Shown here: piece by piece, positions 6,798 through 15,208 of the stretch | How positions within the stretch are numbered: the first letter of the stretch is position 1 | Layout: each line of letters starts with the position of its first letter | DNA from: Magnetococcales bacterium HCHbin5 | GTDB taxonomy: Bacteria > Pseudomonadota > Magnetococcia > Magnetococcales > Magnetaquicoccaceae | Length of the DNA: 64,000 nucleotides | Assembly (NCBI GenBank): GCA_002753505.1 | Contig: PEAG01000002.1 | Location: forward strand, 1-64,000 | Direction: 5' to 3' | The notes under the pieces: model-generated | What the model was told of the DNA's origin: nothing | Database searches by the model: none | The model's input: only the letters and a program-made list of their open reading frames with translations | Position numbers and translations under genes: made by a program

Positions 6798-9500
6798 ATG
6801 TTTAGTTCAATCGCCCGCAAAATTTTTGGATCCCGTAATGACCGCTACCTGCGGAAACTGCAAAGTGTTATCGAACATATTAACGCCTTGGAAGCGGATA
6901 TGGCGGCGTTGAGTGATAGTGCGTTGCAGGGCCAAACAGAACGTTTCAGACAGCGTCTGCGAGAGGGAGAGTCCCTGGACAACCTGATTCCCGAAGCCTT
7001 TGCCGTCGTGCGCGAGGCCAGCAAGCGAACCCTGGGCATGCGCCACTTTGATACCCAACTGCTGGGCGGGCTGGTCCTGCACCAGGGTAAAATCGCTGAA
7101 ATGCGCACCGGGGAAGGGAAAACCCTGGTGGCCACGCTGCCCCTCTACCTGAATGCCTTGACCGGCAAAGGGGTGCATCTGGTGACGGTCAACGACTACC
7201 TGGCCCAGCGGGACTCCGCCTGGATGGGAAAAATTTATCGTTTTCTGGGCATGGAGGTCGGGGTCATCATCCATGGTCTGGACGATGAGGAGCGGCGGGA
7301 GGCCTATAATGCCGACATTACCTACGGCACCAACAACGAGTTCGGGTTTGATTTTTTGCGCGACAACATGAAGTTTACCCTGGAAGAGTTGGTGCAACGT
7401 CCCCTCCATTACGCCATTGTCGACGAGGTGGACTCCATTTTGATTGATGAAGCCAGAACCCCCCTGATCATTTCCGGTCCCACAGAAGACAACACCGACA
7501 AATATTATCGAGTGGATCGCCTGATACCCTCACTGCAAAAAGATATCCATTTCACCATCGATGAAAAAACCCGTACGGTGGTCTTCACCGAGGAGGGCAG
7601 CGAAAAAATAGAGTCCCTGCTGACCGAACATGGCATTCTCAAGAGCGGCAACCTCTATGACATCGCCAATGTGGAGACGGTACACCATGTCAACCAGGCC
7701 CTCCGCGCCCATGCCCTGTTTGAAAAGGACCGGGACTATATTGTCAAGGATGGCGAGGTTGTGATCATCGATGAGTTTACCGGACGCATGATGCCGGGAA
7801 GACGCTATTCGGACGGCCTCCATCAAGCCCTGGAGGCCAAAGAGCAGGTGGTGATCCAAAACGAGTCGCAAACCCTGGCCTCCATCACCTTTCAAAACCT
7901 GTTCCGCCTCTATGACAAACTGGCAGGCATGACCGGCACCGCCGACACCGAAGCCTCCGAATTTGAATCCATCTATCGGCTGGAGGTCATCATTCTCCCC
8001 ACCCATCGACCCATGATACGCAAAGACCACGATGACGTGGTTTTTCGGACCCATGAAGAAAAACTGACCGCCATCCTGGAAGAGGTGCGAAGCTGTCACC
8101 AGGAGGGTCAACCCATTCTGGTGGGAACCATCTCGATCGAAAAATCGGAGGAGTTGGCCCGTCGCCTGCGCAAAGAAAAGATACCCCATACCGTACTGAA
8201 TGCAAAATTTCACGAACAGGAGGCGGAAATTGTCGCCCAGGCCGGCCGCAAATATGCGGTGACCATTGCCACCAACATGGCCGGACGCGGAACCGATATT
8301 CAATTGGGGGGCAATCCCGACATGCGCATCCTGCGGGAAATTCCCGCCGATACCCCCCAGGCAGAAAGAGAACAACGGGAAGCAAAAATTCGTGCGGAAG
8401 CGGCGGCGGAAAAAGAGGAGGTGATCCGCCTGGGGGGGCTGCACATTGTCAGCAGCGAACGCCACGAGGCCCGCCGGATCGACAATCAGCTGCGGGGTCG
8501 CTCCGGTCGCCAGGGAGACCCGGGTTCCAGCCGGTTTTATCTCTCTTTGCAAGATGATCTGATGCGGATCTTTGGTTCAGAACGCATGGATGGCATGTTA
8601 CAGAAACTGGGGTTGCAGGAGGGCGAGGCCATCATCCACCCCTGGATCAACCGGGCCATCGAGTCGGCCCAGAAAAAGGTGGAAGGCCGCAACTTTGACA
8701 TCCGCAAAAATTTGCTGAAGTATGACGATGTCATGAATGAACAGCGCAAGGTCATCTACGAACAGCGGCTGGAAATCATGCAAAGCGAAGACCTGGCCAG
8801 TTTTATCGAGGATTTGCGGGAGGAGTTGCTGGAAGCAATCGTAACTGAAACTGTTCCAGAAACCGCTTTGCCGGAAAATTGGCAGTTGGAGGAGCTTTCC
8901 AACGGCCTGGTACGGCAATTTGCTGTCCATCTGCCGGAGATTGAGGCGTGGCGTACGGAGGATGGGGTCACCACCAAGGTCATCATGGAACGGGTAAAAA
9001 CCGCTGTCATGACCCATGCGCAAGAGCGGGAGGAGCGTATCGGGGCCTCACTGATGCGATACCTGGAAAAGACCATCCTGTTGCAGGTGCTGGATTCGCT
9101 CTGGAAAGAGCATCTGCTCAACATGGATCACCTGAAGGAGGGGATCCATCTGCGCGGCTACGCCCAGAAAGATCCCCTCAACGAATACAAGCGTGAAGCC
9201 TTTGAACTGTTTGACGGCTTGCTGGAACGGATCAAGGTGGAGGTGCTGGAGGTGTTGTGCCGGGTTGAGGTCTCCCGTCCGGAAGAGGTGGAACAGATGG
9301 AGGCGGAACGGGCCGCCGTCCGGGACCGTAAACTCTCTTTGCAACATGAGGAGTATGATTCCTGGTCCGGGGAGGAGGGTGAGACGGAATCAGACGGCAA
9401 AACCCCTTATCGGCGGGATGGCGAGAAGGTGGGTCGTAACGCGCCCTGTCCGTGTGGCAGCGGTAAAAAATTTAAACACTGCTGTGGTCAGTTGGTTTAG
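6798..9500 (+). CDS. secA: Preprotein translocase ATPase SecA
   Basis: A 900-residue SecA, the motor that drives unfolded preproteins through SecYEG. Visible features are the N-terminal [12 protein letters not shown], Walker [17 protein letters not shown], the DEAD-type [15 protein letters not shown], the preprotein cross-linking region, [18 protein letters not shown] in the second nucleotide-binding fold, and the terminal zinc/SecB-binding motif [14 protein letters not shown]. The length is normal. The start at 6798 is chosen because AAGGAA precedes it and the usual SecA N-terminus begins there; an in-frame ATG 49 codons upstream would add an unrelated sequence. The promoter at 6730-6758 lies just upstream. 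Confidence 0.98.
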   Translation: MFSSIARKIFGSRNDRYLRKLQSVIEHINALEADMAALSDSALQGQTERFRQRLREGESLDNLIPEAFAVVREASKRTLGMRHFDTQLLGGLVLHQGKIAEMRTGEGKTLVATLPLYLNALTGKGVHLVTVNDYLAQRDSAWMGKIYRFLGMEVGVIIHGLDDEERREAYNADITYGTNNEFGFDFLRDNMKFTLEELVQRPLHYAIVDEVDSILIDEARTPLIISGPTEDNTDKYYRVDRLIPSLQKDIHFTIDEKTRTVVFTEEGSEKIESLLTEHGILKSGNLYDIANVETVHHVNQALRAHALFEKDRDYIVKDGEVVIIDEFTGRMMPGRRYSDGLHQALEAKEQVVIQNESQTLASITFQNLFRLYDKLAGMTGTADTEASEFESIYRLEVIILPTHRPMIRKDHDDVVFRTHEEKLTAILEEVRSCHQEGQPILVGTISIEKSEELARRLRKEKIPHTVLNAKFHEQEAEIVAQAGRKYAVTIATNMAGRGTDIQLGGNPDMRILREIPADTPQAEREQREAKIRAEAAAEKEEVIRLGGLHIVSSERHEARRIDNQLRGRSGRQGDPGSSRFYLSLQDDLMRIFGSERMDGMLQKLGLQEGEAIIHPWINRAIESAQKKVEGRNFDIRKNLLKYDDVMNEQRKVIYEQRLEIMQSEDLASFIEDLREELLEAIVTETVPETALPENWQLEELSNGLVRQFAVHLPEIEAWRTEDGVTTKVIMERVKTAVMTHAQEREERIGASLMRYLEKTILLQVLDSLWKEHLLNMDHLKEGIHLRGYAQKDPLNEYKREAFELFDGLLERIKVEVLEVLCRVEVSRPEEVEQMEAERAAVRDRKLSLQHEEYDSWSGEEGETESDGKTPYRRDGEKVGRNAPCPCGSGKKFKHCCGQLV

Positions 9501-9526
9501 TGTCTCTATGCCATGGAGCCTGAATT

Positions 9527-11800
9527 GTGAAAAATGCAAACGACGGCGATGACACTCTGTTGGAAGAACAGATGCGGCAGAGAGTGGCGCAACTGTCTGC
9601 GGAGATGGAGTCGAGCAATCTGCTCACCATTCAGGTCACCCCGGGTGTTGTTTGGCTGCAGATACCGGAGGCCGGGTTATACATTCTCTGTGGCGCGCCC
9701 AGCGAAGTGGTCAAGCATCTGGTTCGACGCGGGTTGATCCAGACCGTCACCCGGGCGGGTGTCACCTATGAAACCGGTCCCAACGCCATCCTGCTGTCTG
9801 ACCTGTTGGTGCAGAATGGTGGTTTTGCCAACCTGACAGAGTTTCCGGTCCTGCAGATGCTCTATCGTCAGGGCATGATCATCCCCGGTCATCCCAACAA
9901 CACGGGTGTAAAACCGCTGTTGATCGGCTCCGAGGCCCAGGTAAAAGCGCAGATGGCCTACATTTACCGGGGCAATTATGGGCTTGTTTCCAAAGAGGAG
10001 ATCATGGCCTGCGGCATTGACGAAAAGCTGGCCGACATCATGATGCGGATCAAGCTCAAGTTTGCCTTTGGTACCATTCGCCATCCGTCGGAGTTGATTG
10101 ATTCATTGGTCGTAGGGGATGAGCCGCTGTTGATTCGCAACGGTGTCACCGTGCAGCGGGTGGGTTTTAACTGCTATCGGTTTGGCTTTCGGGGACGCAC
10201 CGTGGATGTGGACTTGAACCTGCCACCCCAGATACCGTACCAGCCCCCCTATGCGTTGGGATACCATCGTATTCAACAGCCCTATTATGCCGTGTTGCAT
10301 CGTGGTGAGGGGGATGGGTGGGATCCCAATCGTCCCAGCATGGCCAGTATTATCATGCTGCAGGGGCGCATCTACTTGATTGACGCTGCACCGGGGGTCT
10401 TTTACACCTTAAGTGCATTGGGAATCGATATCAGCGAAGTGGAGGGTATCTTTCATACCCATGCTCATGACGACCACTTTGCCGGTTTGCCTGCCTTGAT
10501 TCACTCCGGGCGTCGCCTTAAATATTTTTCCACTCGGCTTGTTCGGGCTGCTGTCACCAAAAAATTTGCCGCTTTGATGTCGATGGAAGAGGAAAAATTT
10601 GGTCAGTTTTTTGAAATATGTGATCTGGAAACCGGTATCTGGAATGCGTGTGGTGGATTGGAGGTCATGCCGCTCTATTCGCCGCATCCGACGGAAACCA
10701 CCATCCTGATGTTTCGGGCCATGGACAATGAAGGCTATAAAACCTATGCCCACTGGGCGGACATCGCCTCGTTCAGGGTGTTGGATGCCATGGTGGGGGA
10801 GGGGCCCCAGGATGTGCCCCGTTCGTTTATCGAAAAAATCAAGAGAGACTATCTGCGGCCTGCGGATATTAAAAAGTTGGATATCGATGGCGGCCTGATT
10901 CACGGCATGGCGGAGGATTTTCGCGACGATCGATCCGGGCGGTTGATCTTGTCCCATACGGATCGCCCTCTCACCCTGGAAGAGATGAAAATTGGTTCTG
11001 AAACCTCGTTCGGGGCCATGGATGTGCTGGTGCCGGGCTATCAGGGCTACCTTTATCAACGGGCCTTTCGCTATCTGCGGGCCTTTTTCCCGGAGGTGGC
11101 TCCCGATCAACTGCGCATGCTGTTGAACTCGCCGATCCTTGAGTACAATGTGGGCACCATTATTCATCGGGTTGGAGAGAGTCAGGCGGCCATCGACATT
11201 GTTTTATCCGGGACGGTGGCCTATCTGGAGTCCACCTTTGGTGTCAACAACCATTTGGCCTTTGGTTCGCTGATTGGGGTCAATCTGTTTTTTGGCAAGC
11301 AAAATGTGTTCGAGGGCACCTACCGGGCTCTCTCTCACTGCAGCATCATGCGTTTTTCCAACACCCTGTTTCGGGCCTTTCTGGAGCAAAACGGCATTCT
11401 GACGCAAATGGAGACCATTCTCGATAAAATTGACTTTTTGCGCAAGACCTGGCTGTTTGGTGAACAGACCTCCTTTGCCTCACTGGGCTATATCGCCCGG
11501 GAGACAGAGCGGGTTGTTGTCCCGGCTGGTGAGCGGCTGGAACAGCCCACGGTGCCGACATTGTGGGTGGTGCTGGAGGGGGCGATTGAGATAAGCGATG
11601 CCCAGGATCGGCCGTTGGAAGTGGTCAAGGCAGGGGGATTTCTGGGTGAATCGCTTTTTTTTCAGGCCGATCTGGGCTGGCATTTCAGGGCGAAGCAAGA
11701 GAGTATCCTCTATTGCATGCAACAGGCAGAGGTGCTGGAAATTCCCATTGTTCACTGGAAAATGTTGGAAATTTTTGAAAAGCGGCGGCGCGTCCATTAA
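9527..11800 (+). CDS. Metallo-beta-lactamase-fold protein with two C-terminal cyclic-nucleotide-binding-like domains
   Basis: A 757-residue soluble protein. Residues about 270-520 hold a metallo-beta-lactamase fold with the metal motif HTHAHDDH (near 310-317), followed by LSHTDRPL. The C-terminal third carries two cNMP-like beta-rolls (about 535-640, IHRVGESQAAIDIVLSGTVAY; about 660-750, VVPAGERLEQP...GGFLGESLFF). The N-terminal 270 residues are not recognised. The combination suggests a hydrolase gated by a nucleotide or another small ligand. The start GTG at 9527 has GGAG nearby and lies 26 bases after secA, so the two may be co-transcribed. Substrate and ligand are unknown. Confidence 0.85.
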   Translation: MKNANDGDDTLLEEQMRQRVAQLSAEMESSNLLTIQVTPGVVWLQIPEAGLYILCGAPSEVVKHLVRRGLIQTVTRAGVTYETGPNAILLSDLLVQNGGFANLTEFPVLQMLYRQGMIIPGHPNNTGVKPLLIGSEAQVKAQMAYIYRGNYGLVSKEEIMACGIDEKLADIMMRIKLKFAFGTIRHPSELIDSLVVGDEPLLIRNGVTVQRVGFNCYRFGFRGRTVDVDLNLPPQIPYQPPYALGYHRIQQPYYAVLHRGEGDGWDPNRPSMASIIMLQGRIYLIDAAPGVFYTLSALGIDISEVEGIFHTHAHDDHFAGLPALIHSGRRLKYFSTRLVRAAVTKKFAALMSMEEEKFGQFFEICDLETGIWNACGGLEVMPLYSPHPTETTILMFRAMDNEGYKTYAHWADIASFRVLDAMVGEGPQDVPRSFIEKIKRDYLRPADIKKLDIDGGLIHGMAEDFRDDRSGRLILSHTDRPLTLEEMKIGSETSFGAMDVLVPGYQGYLYQRAFRYLRAFFPEVAPDQLRMLLNSPILEYNVGTIIHRVGESQAAIDIVLSGTVAYLESTFGVNNHLAFGSLIGVNLFFGKQNVFEGTYRALSHCSIMRFSNTLFRAFLEQNGILTQMETILDKIDFLRKTWLFGEQTSFASLGYIARETERVVVPAGERLEQPTVPTLWVVLEGAIEISDAQDRPLEVVKAGGFLGESLFFQADLGWHFRAKQESILYCMQQAEVLEIPIVHWKMLEIFEKRRRVH

Positions 11801-12030
11801 AAAAATCGACAGTCTCAAGAGCTTTCACCCAATGTCCATATGAGGAGGAAGGGCCGCAGTCGGTCATGATGAATTCTTGACGGCTATGTTGACAGAATTG
11901 ATACCTGATTAAGATTTTAAACGCTAGTATCCCTCGCGATTTAACCATACGTGTACGGCTGACGGGCATTCATCTCGGCTCATCGCGCCGTGCAAACATC
12001 AACACAGTTAAAGTTAACAGGGATATTCTT

Positions 12031-13323
12031 GTGAGTAACATGCACACGTTGGATGGAGCAGCCGCTGCCGCGGTCAGTGGGACGGCGGGTTTGCTGGGAG
12101 GGGGATGGCCAACCTTGTTTGGCATTCCGGTGGATTTTTTTCTGTTTGCCTGCACATTGATCGGTGTAGCCTTGTTTCACCACCACACGTTGCGGGTTGC
12201 CCTCACCGGCTTGACGGTCATCGTGGTCTACAAAATACTTTTTACCGGTTTCCATGCCGGATCCGGTCTCGTCGGTCTGCTCGGTCATCTTCAGCACGAA
12301 TGGGTCATCCTGACCAACCTGCTCTGTCTGTTGCTGGGCTTCGGCCTGCTGGCCAACCATTTTGAACGGAGCTACGTGCCGGAAATCTTGCCCCGCGTGT
12401 TGCCTTCGGGTTGGGTGGGTGGGTTTGTGTTGCTGGTTTTGATCGCACTGCTCTCCAGTTTTCTGGACAATATTGCCGCCGCGCTGATTGGGGGAACCAT
12501 CGCCAATATTGTTTTTGATAAAAAGGTACACATTGGCTATCTGGCCGCCATTGTTGCAGCCTCCAACGCCGGTGGTGCGGGTAGTGTGGTAGGCGATACC
12601 ACCACGACCATGATGTGGATCTCTGGCGTCAATCCCCTGGATGTCACCCACGCCTTTATCGCCTCTGTGGTTGCTCTGGTCGTCTGCGGAGTTCCGGCCG
12701 CCATGCAGCAACACGCCTTGCAGCCCATCGGTGCCGCCACAGCGGAGGCCCACCCCGTCGATGGGGCACGGATCGCCATCGTCTTTTTTATCCTGACACT
12801 GGCCATCCTCTCCAATGTACTGGCCAATGTGGTCTTTGTCGGCGTCGCAGACAACTTTCCGGTGATTGGGGTGGCCGTCTGGGTGGCTCTGCTGCTTGCC
12901 GCTCCCTTGCGCCAACCGGAGTGGTCCCTGCTGCCGGAATCCCTCAAAGGGAGCATTTTTCTCCTCTCCCTGGTGTTGTGCGCCTCGCTGATGCCGGTGG
13001 AAAAGTTGCCGGCCGCCTCCTGGGAGACAGCCCTTACGCTGGGGTTTGTGTCGGCCGTGTTTGACAACATCCCGCTGACAGCCCTGGCGTTGAAACAGGG
13101 TGGATATGATTGGGGGGTGCTGGCTTATACCGTCGGATTTGGCGGCTCCATGATCTGGTTTGGCTCCTCGGCGGGTGTCGCCATCTCCAACATTTTTCCC
13201 CAAGCCAAAAGTGCCGCTGCATGGTTGAAAGGGGGGTGGCATGTCACGCTGGCCTACGTACTGGGTTTTATCGCCATGATGGCCGTCGTGGGATGGCAAC
13301 CGCACGCACCGCTCGTCCGATAA
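12031..13323 (+). CDS. NhaD/ArsB-type ion transporter
   Basis: A 430-residue membrane protein with roughly ten to twelve transmembrane segments. Two half-repeat signatures typical of the ion-transporter superfamily are present: SSFLDNIAAALIGGTIA and SAVFDNIPLTALALK, each with a DN pair. Also present are NAGGAGSVVGDTTTTMMWIS and GFGGSMIWFGSSAGVAISN, closely like NhaD Na+/H+ antiporters. The magnetosome protein MamN belongs to the same superfamily and has a similar length, so a magnetosome-linked ion or proton role is possible given mamX-mamZ 1.1 kb away, but orthology is not shown. The GTG start follows AGGGAT; the ATG at 12040 is an alternative. The 230 bases upstream show no confident promoter. 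Confidence 0.8.
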   Translation: MSNMHTLDGAAAAAVSGTAGLLGGGWPTLFGIPVDFFLFACTLIGVALFHHHTLRVALTGLTVIVVYKILFTGFHAGSGLVGLLGHLQHEWVILTNLLCLLLGFGLLANHFERSYVPEILPRVLPSGWVGGFVLLVLIALLSSFLDNIAAALIGGTIANIVFDKKVHIGYLAAIVAASNAGGAGSVVGDTTTTMMWISGVNPLDVTHAFIASVVALVVCGVPAAMQQHALQPIGAATAEAHPVDGARIAIVFFILTLAILSNVLANVVFVGVADNFPVIGVAVWVALLLAAPLRQPEWSLLPESLKGSIFLLSLVLCASLMPVEKLPAASWETALTLGFVSAVFDNIPLTALALKQGGYDWGVLAYTVGFGGSMIWFGSSAGVAISNIFPQAKSAAAWLKGGWHVTLAYVLGFIAMMAVVGWQPHAPLVR

Positions 13324-13392
13324 GCACCGACCCATACCCCATTGGACCGTGTTGTTTGCCCTGACACCATCGTTCAATCGACTCGAACAAAA

Positions 13393-13415
13393 ATGGGGGC
13401 CGTAAAGGCCCCCAT
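13393..13415 (-). terminator. Intrinsic terminator of the sulfur-globule-like gene
   Basis: A perfect 9-bp stem ATGGGGGCC-GTAAA-GGCCCCCAT, followed on the minus strand by TTTTTGTT. It lies 36 bases beyond the stop of the minus-strand gene at 13452. No T-run follows on the plus strand, so it mainly serves the minus-strand transcript, although the convergent transporter gene could use the hairpin. Confidence 0.8.
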
Positions 13416-13451
13416 CGACGACAACTTCAACAAGGGGTTCGCCCCCTTCAG

Positions 13452-13928
13452 CTATTTGCTCTCTTCCTTGGGTGCCTGCTCGTTTTGTTGAGTGGCCGGT
13501 TGCGGTGGCTGCCAACGGTTGTAACCCCAACCCGGACCATAGCCCCAACCCGGACCATAGCCGTAGCCCGGGCCATAGCCGGGATACCAGCCGTTGTTCC
13601 AGCCATTGTTCCAACCGTTGTTCCAGTTGTTCCAGTTGTTCCAACCGTTGTTCCAGTTATTGTTGCCCCAACCGCCTCCATCGGCATCACCACTCATGCC
13701 GAAACTGAAATTACCGCTGGCTCTGCCATTGCCCCGGCCATTGCCCAGCCAGTTGTTGCCCCAGTTGTTGCCCCAGTTGTTGCCCCAGTTGTCATAATTG
13801 TTCCAGTTGTTGTAGGGACCATAGCCATAGCCAGGCCCCCCCCACCATGCTGAAGCCTCACCGGCAGAGAAGATGGCAATACCACCAAGAAGAGCCGCGA
13901 GAGCCAACACACCGCAGTTTTTTTTCAT
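13452..13928 (-). CDS. Sulfur-globule-like Gly/Asn/Tyr/Trp-rich secreted protein
   Basis: A 158-residue protein with a clear signal peptide (MKKNCGVLALAALLGG, cleavage near GEASA|WW). The mature part is low-complexity, made of GPGYGYGP and NNWNNGW/GWNNGW repeats, ending in a charged Gln/Glu/Lys tail. This composition is characteristic of the sulfur globule envelope proteins of Allochromatium-type sulfur oxidisers, which coat periplasmic S0 inclusions. Many Magnetococcales store sulfur globules, so this role fits. The start at 13928 follows AGAGGAAA; an upstream in-frame ATG would place the signal peptide internally. The terminator is at 13393-13415. Other Gly-rich envelope proteins could look similar. 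Confidence 0.65.
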   Translation of the reverse strand: MKKNCGVLALAALLGGIAIFSAGEASAWWGGPGYGYGPYNNWNNYDNWGNNWGNNWGNNWLGNGRGNGRASGNFSFGMSGDADGGGWGNNNWNNGWNNWNNWNNGWNNGWNNGWYPGYGPGYGYGPGWGYGPGWGYNRWQPPQPATQQNEQAPKEESK

Positions 13929-14028
13929 AGTCTGCTTTCCTCTTGTTTTCTGGATTAAAGACAAAACACGACTGGTGAGCGAAACCACTCACCACACCCT
14001 CCCCATTTTCCTGAGGAGAAATAGATGA

Positions 14029-14232
14029 AACCTGAAGCTTGAAACTTCAAGAAACCTGAACGAGCCTCTCCTGGTGACAAACAGGAGCCGGGCCACGTAC
14101 ACGCTAATCAGCTTAACGAGACCATCAGCTAGAAAGATAAACAGCCATTTTGATTTTTTCAAGATTTTCTTGAAATTTTTTTTGAGAGCAAAACGGGATG
14201 GGCTTTGGCTGGGTGCCGATGCCAAACCCATC
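14029..14232 (+). other. Structured leader region upstream of mamX
   Basis: The 518-base gap between the sulfur-globule-like gene and mamX contains no credible gene but several RNA-type structures. There is a direct repeat gaaacctgaa flanking a cttgaa/ttcaag half-palindrome (about 14025-14060). CTCCTG-8 nt-CAGGAG is at 14068-14087. TTTCAAG-ATTTT-CTTGAAA at 14157-14175 is followed by eight T, which is terminator-like but AT-rich. GATGGG-c-TTTGGC-11 nt-GCCAAA-CCCATC is at 14197-14232. A terminator-like hairpin ahead of the gene could mean attenuation. No known riboswitch class was recognised. Confidence 0.45.
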
Positions 14233-14446
14233 ACCTGTTTGTGATTAATCCCAGGTATGGTTTGACGCATGTGGGCTCTGCACGGTCTGATCATTGGGAG
14301 AAAATGGTTTCTTTCTTTTACAGTAGCCGGTTGCCTCTGGTAGGATTGCCCACACTGCTCTCTCTGCTGGTTTGGGTGTCTTTTCAGCCCCCTTACAGGA
14401 ACGACATCATGCCGCTTTACCTGTCTCCGCCCGTGTGTGCTGAATC

Positions 14447-15208
14447 ATGAAACAGACCCAGTGGTTCATGGCGTCGGGCATTTCGTTTGTCCTGGTACTT
14501 TTTTTCCTCTCTGTTTTTGCGGAGGATCCCTGGGAAGACCATGTCTACAGCAAGGCTCCGCCTATTGGCGCGGGCATGCCGGCACCGCACGTGGATGGCC
14601 GGGAGCGGATGACCTGTTCCAGTTGCCATGAAATGATTGCCAACAACCCCTCCAACGGTACTCAAACCATTCCTGCGCTCGTCGATGGTACACCCGTTAT
14701 CGCTTCCCATCGGGATGGTCGGGACAAGATGCCCTGCTCCAATTGCCATTTGATCATACCCAGGCTGAACCAACCCCAAAGCGTGCCCGCCGCCATGACC
14801 GTGATGGCTCCGGGAAGTTCCGTGCCCCCAAAGACGCCTCCAGCCGCCGCTTTTGATCCAGAGTGGCACGAACGCTTTTTACCCACCCGTTTTCAAGGTA
14901 AAGTGCTGCGTATCGTCGAAAATTCCATTCAATCCGGTCGCGTCAATACCCATGCCCTGATCTATGACGGCATCAACGAGCCCACCTGGATCAACCTGGC
15001 TCCCGCTGCCTATCTGGACCAAAAGGGGTGCCGGGTCAGCATTGGCCTCTTTATCAAGGGGACGGCCTACAAGGAGATGGGCAGCAACAAAAATGCGTTG
15101 CGTTATGCAGCCAGTTTTTCGGTTAATGGCCATACCTGCATGCTGCGGGACAGGCATTTGCGCTCTGCCTGGTCGGGGGCTGGTGTAAAGGATCGGGATG
15201 AGGAATGA
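14447..15208 (+). CDS. mamX: Magnetosome protein MamX (double magnetochrome)
   Basis: A 253-residue protein with an N-terminal membrane anchor (about 8-25) and two magnetochrome domains. Each has the pattern P-x-I...H-x-D-G-R-(E/D)-x-M-x-C-x2-C-H: CSSCH at 57-61 and CSNCH at 97-101. A C-terminal domain of about 110 residues follows (FQGKVLRIVENSIQSG...). Magnetochrome domains are c-type haem modules known from magnetosome proteins MamE, MamP, MamT and MamX. MamX (about 270 residues in Magnetospirillum) helps set iron redox state during magnetite growth. The stop overlaps the mamZ start (ATGA), preserving the mamX-mamZ order of the mamXY operon. mamY and ftsZm were not seen here. The ribosome site is weak. 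Confidence 0.87.
   Translation: MKQTQWFMASGISFVLVLFFLSVFAEDPWEDHVYSKAPPIGAGMPAPHVDGRERMTCSSCHEMIANNPSNGTQTIPALVDGTPVIASHRDGRDKMPCSNCHLIIPRLNQPQSVPAAMTVMAPGSSVPPKTPPAAAFDPEWHERFLPTRFQGKVLRIVENSIQSGRVNTHALIYDGINEPTWINLAPAAYLDQKGCRVSIGLFIKGTAYKEMGSNKNALRYAASFSVNGHTCMLRDRHLRSAWSGAGVKDRDEE

Noticed and set aside
12031-13323. Naming the transporter mamN
   Set aside because: Length and superfamily fit, but the motifs seen are those of NhaD-type antiporters in general and nothing specific to MamN could be identified by eye.
13393-13415. Terminator assigned to the plus-strand transporter
   Set aside because: The T-run follows the hairpin only on the minus strand.
13472-13853. Plus-strand open frames opposite the sulfur-globule-like gene
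   Set aside because: Low-complexity antisense shadows of the Gly/Asn-rich coding sequence; the minus-strand gene has a signal peptide, ribosome site and terminator.
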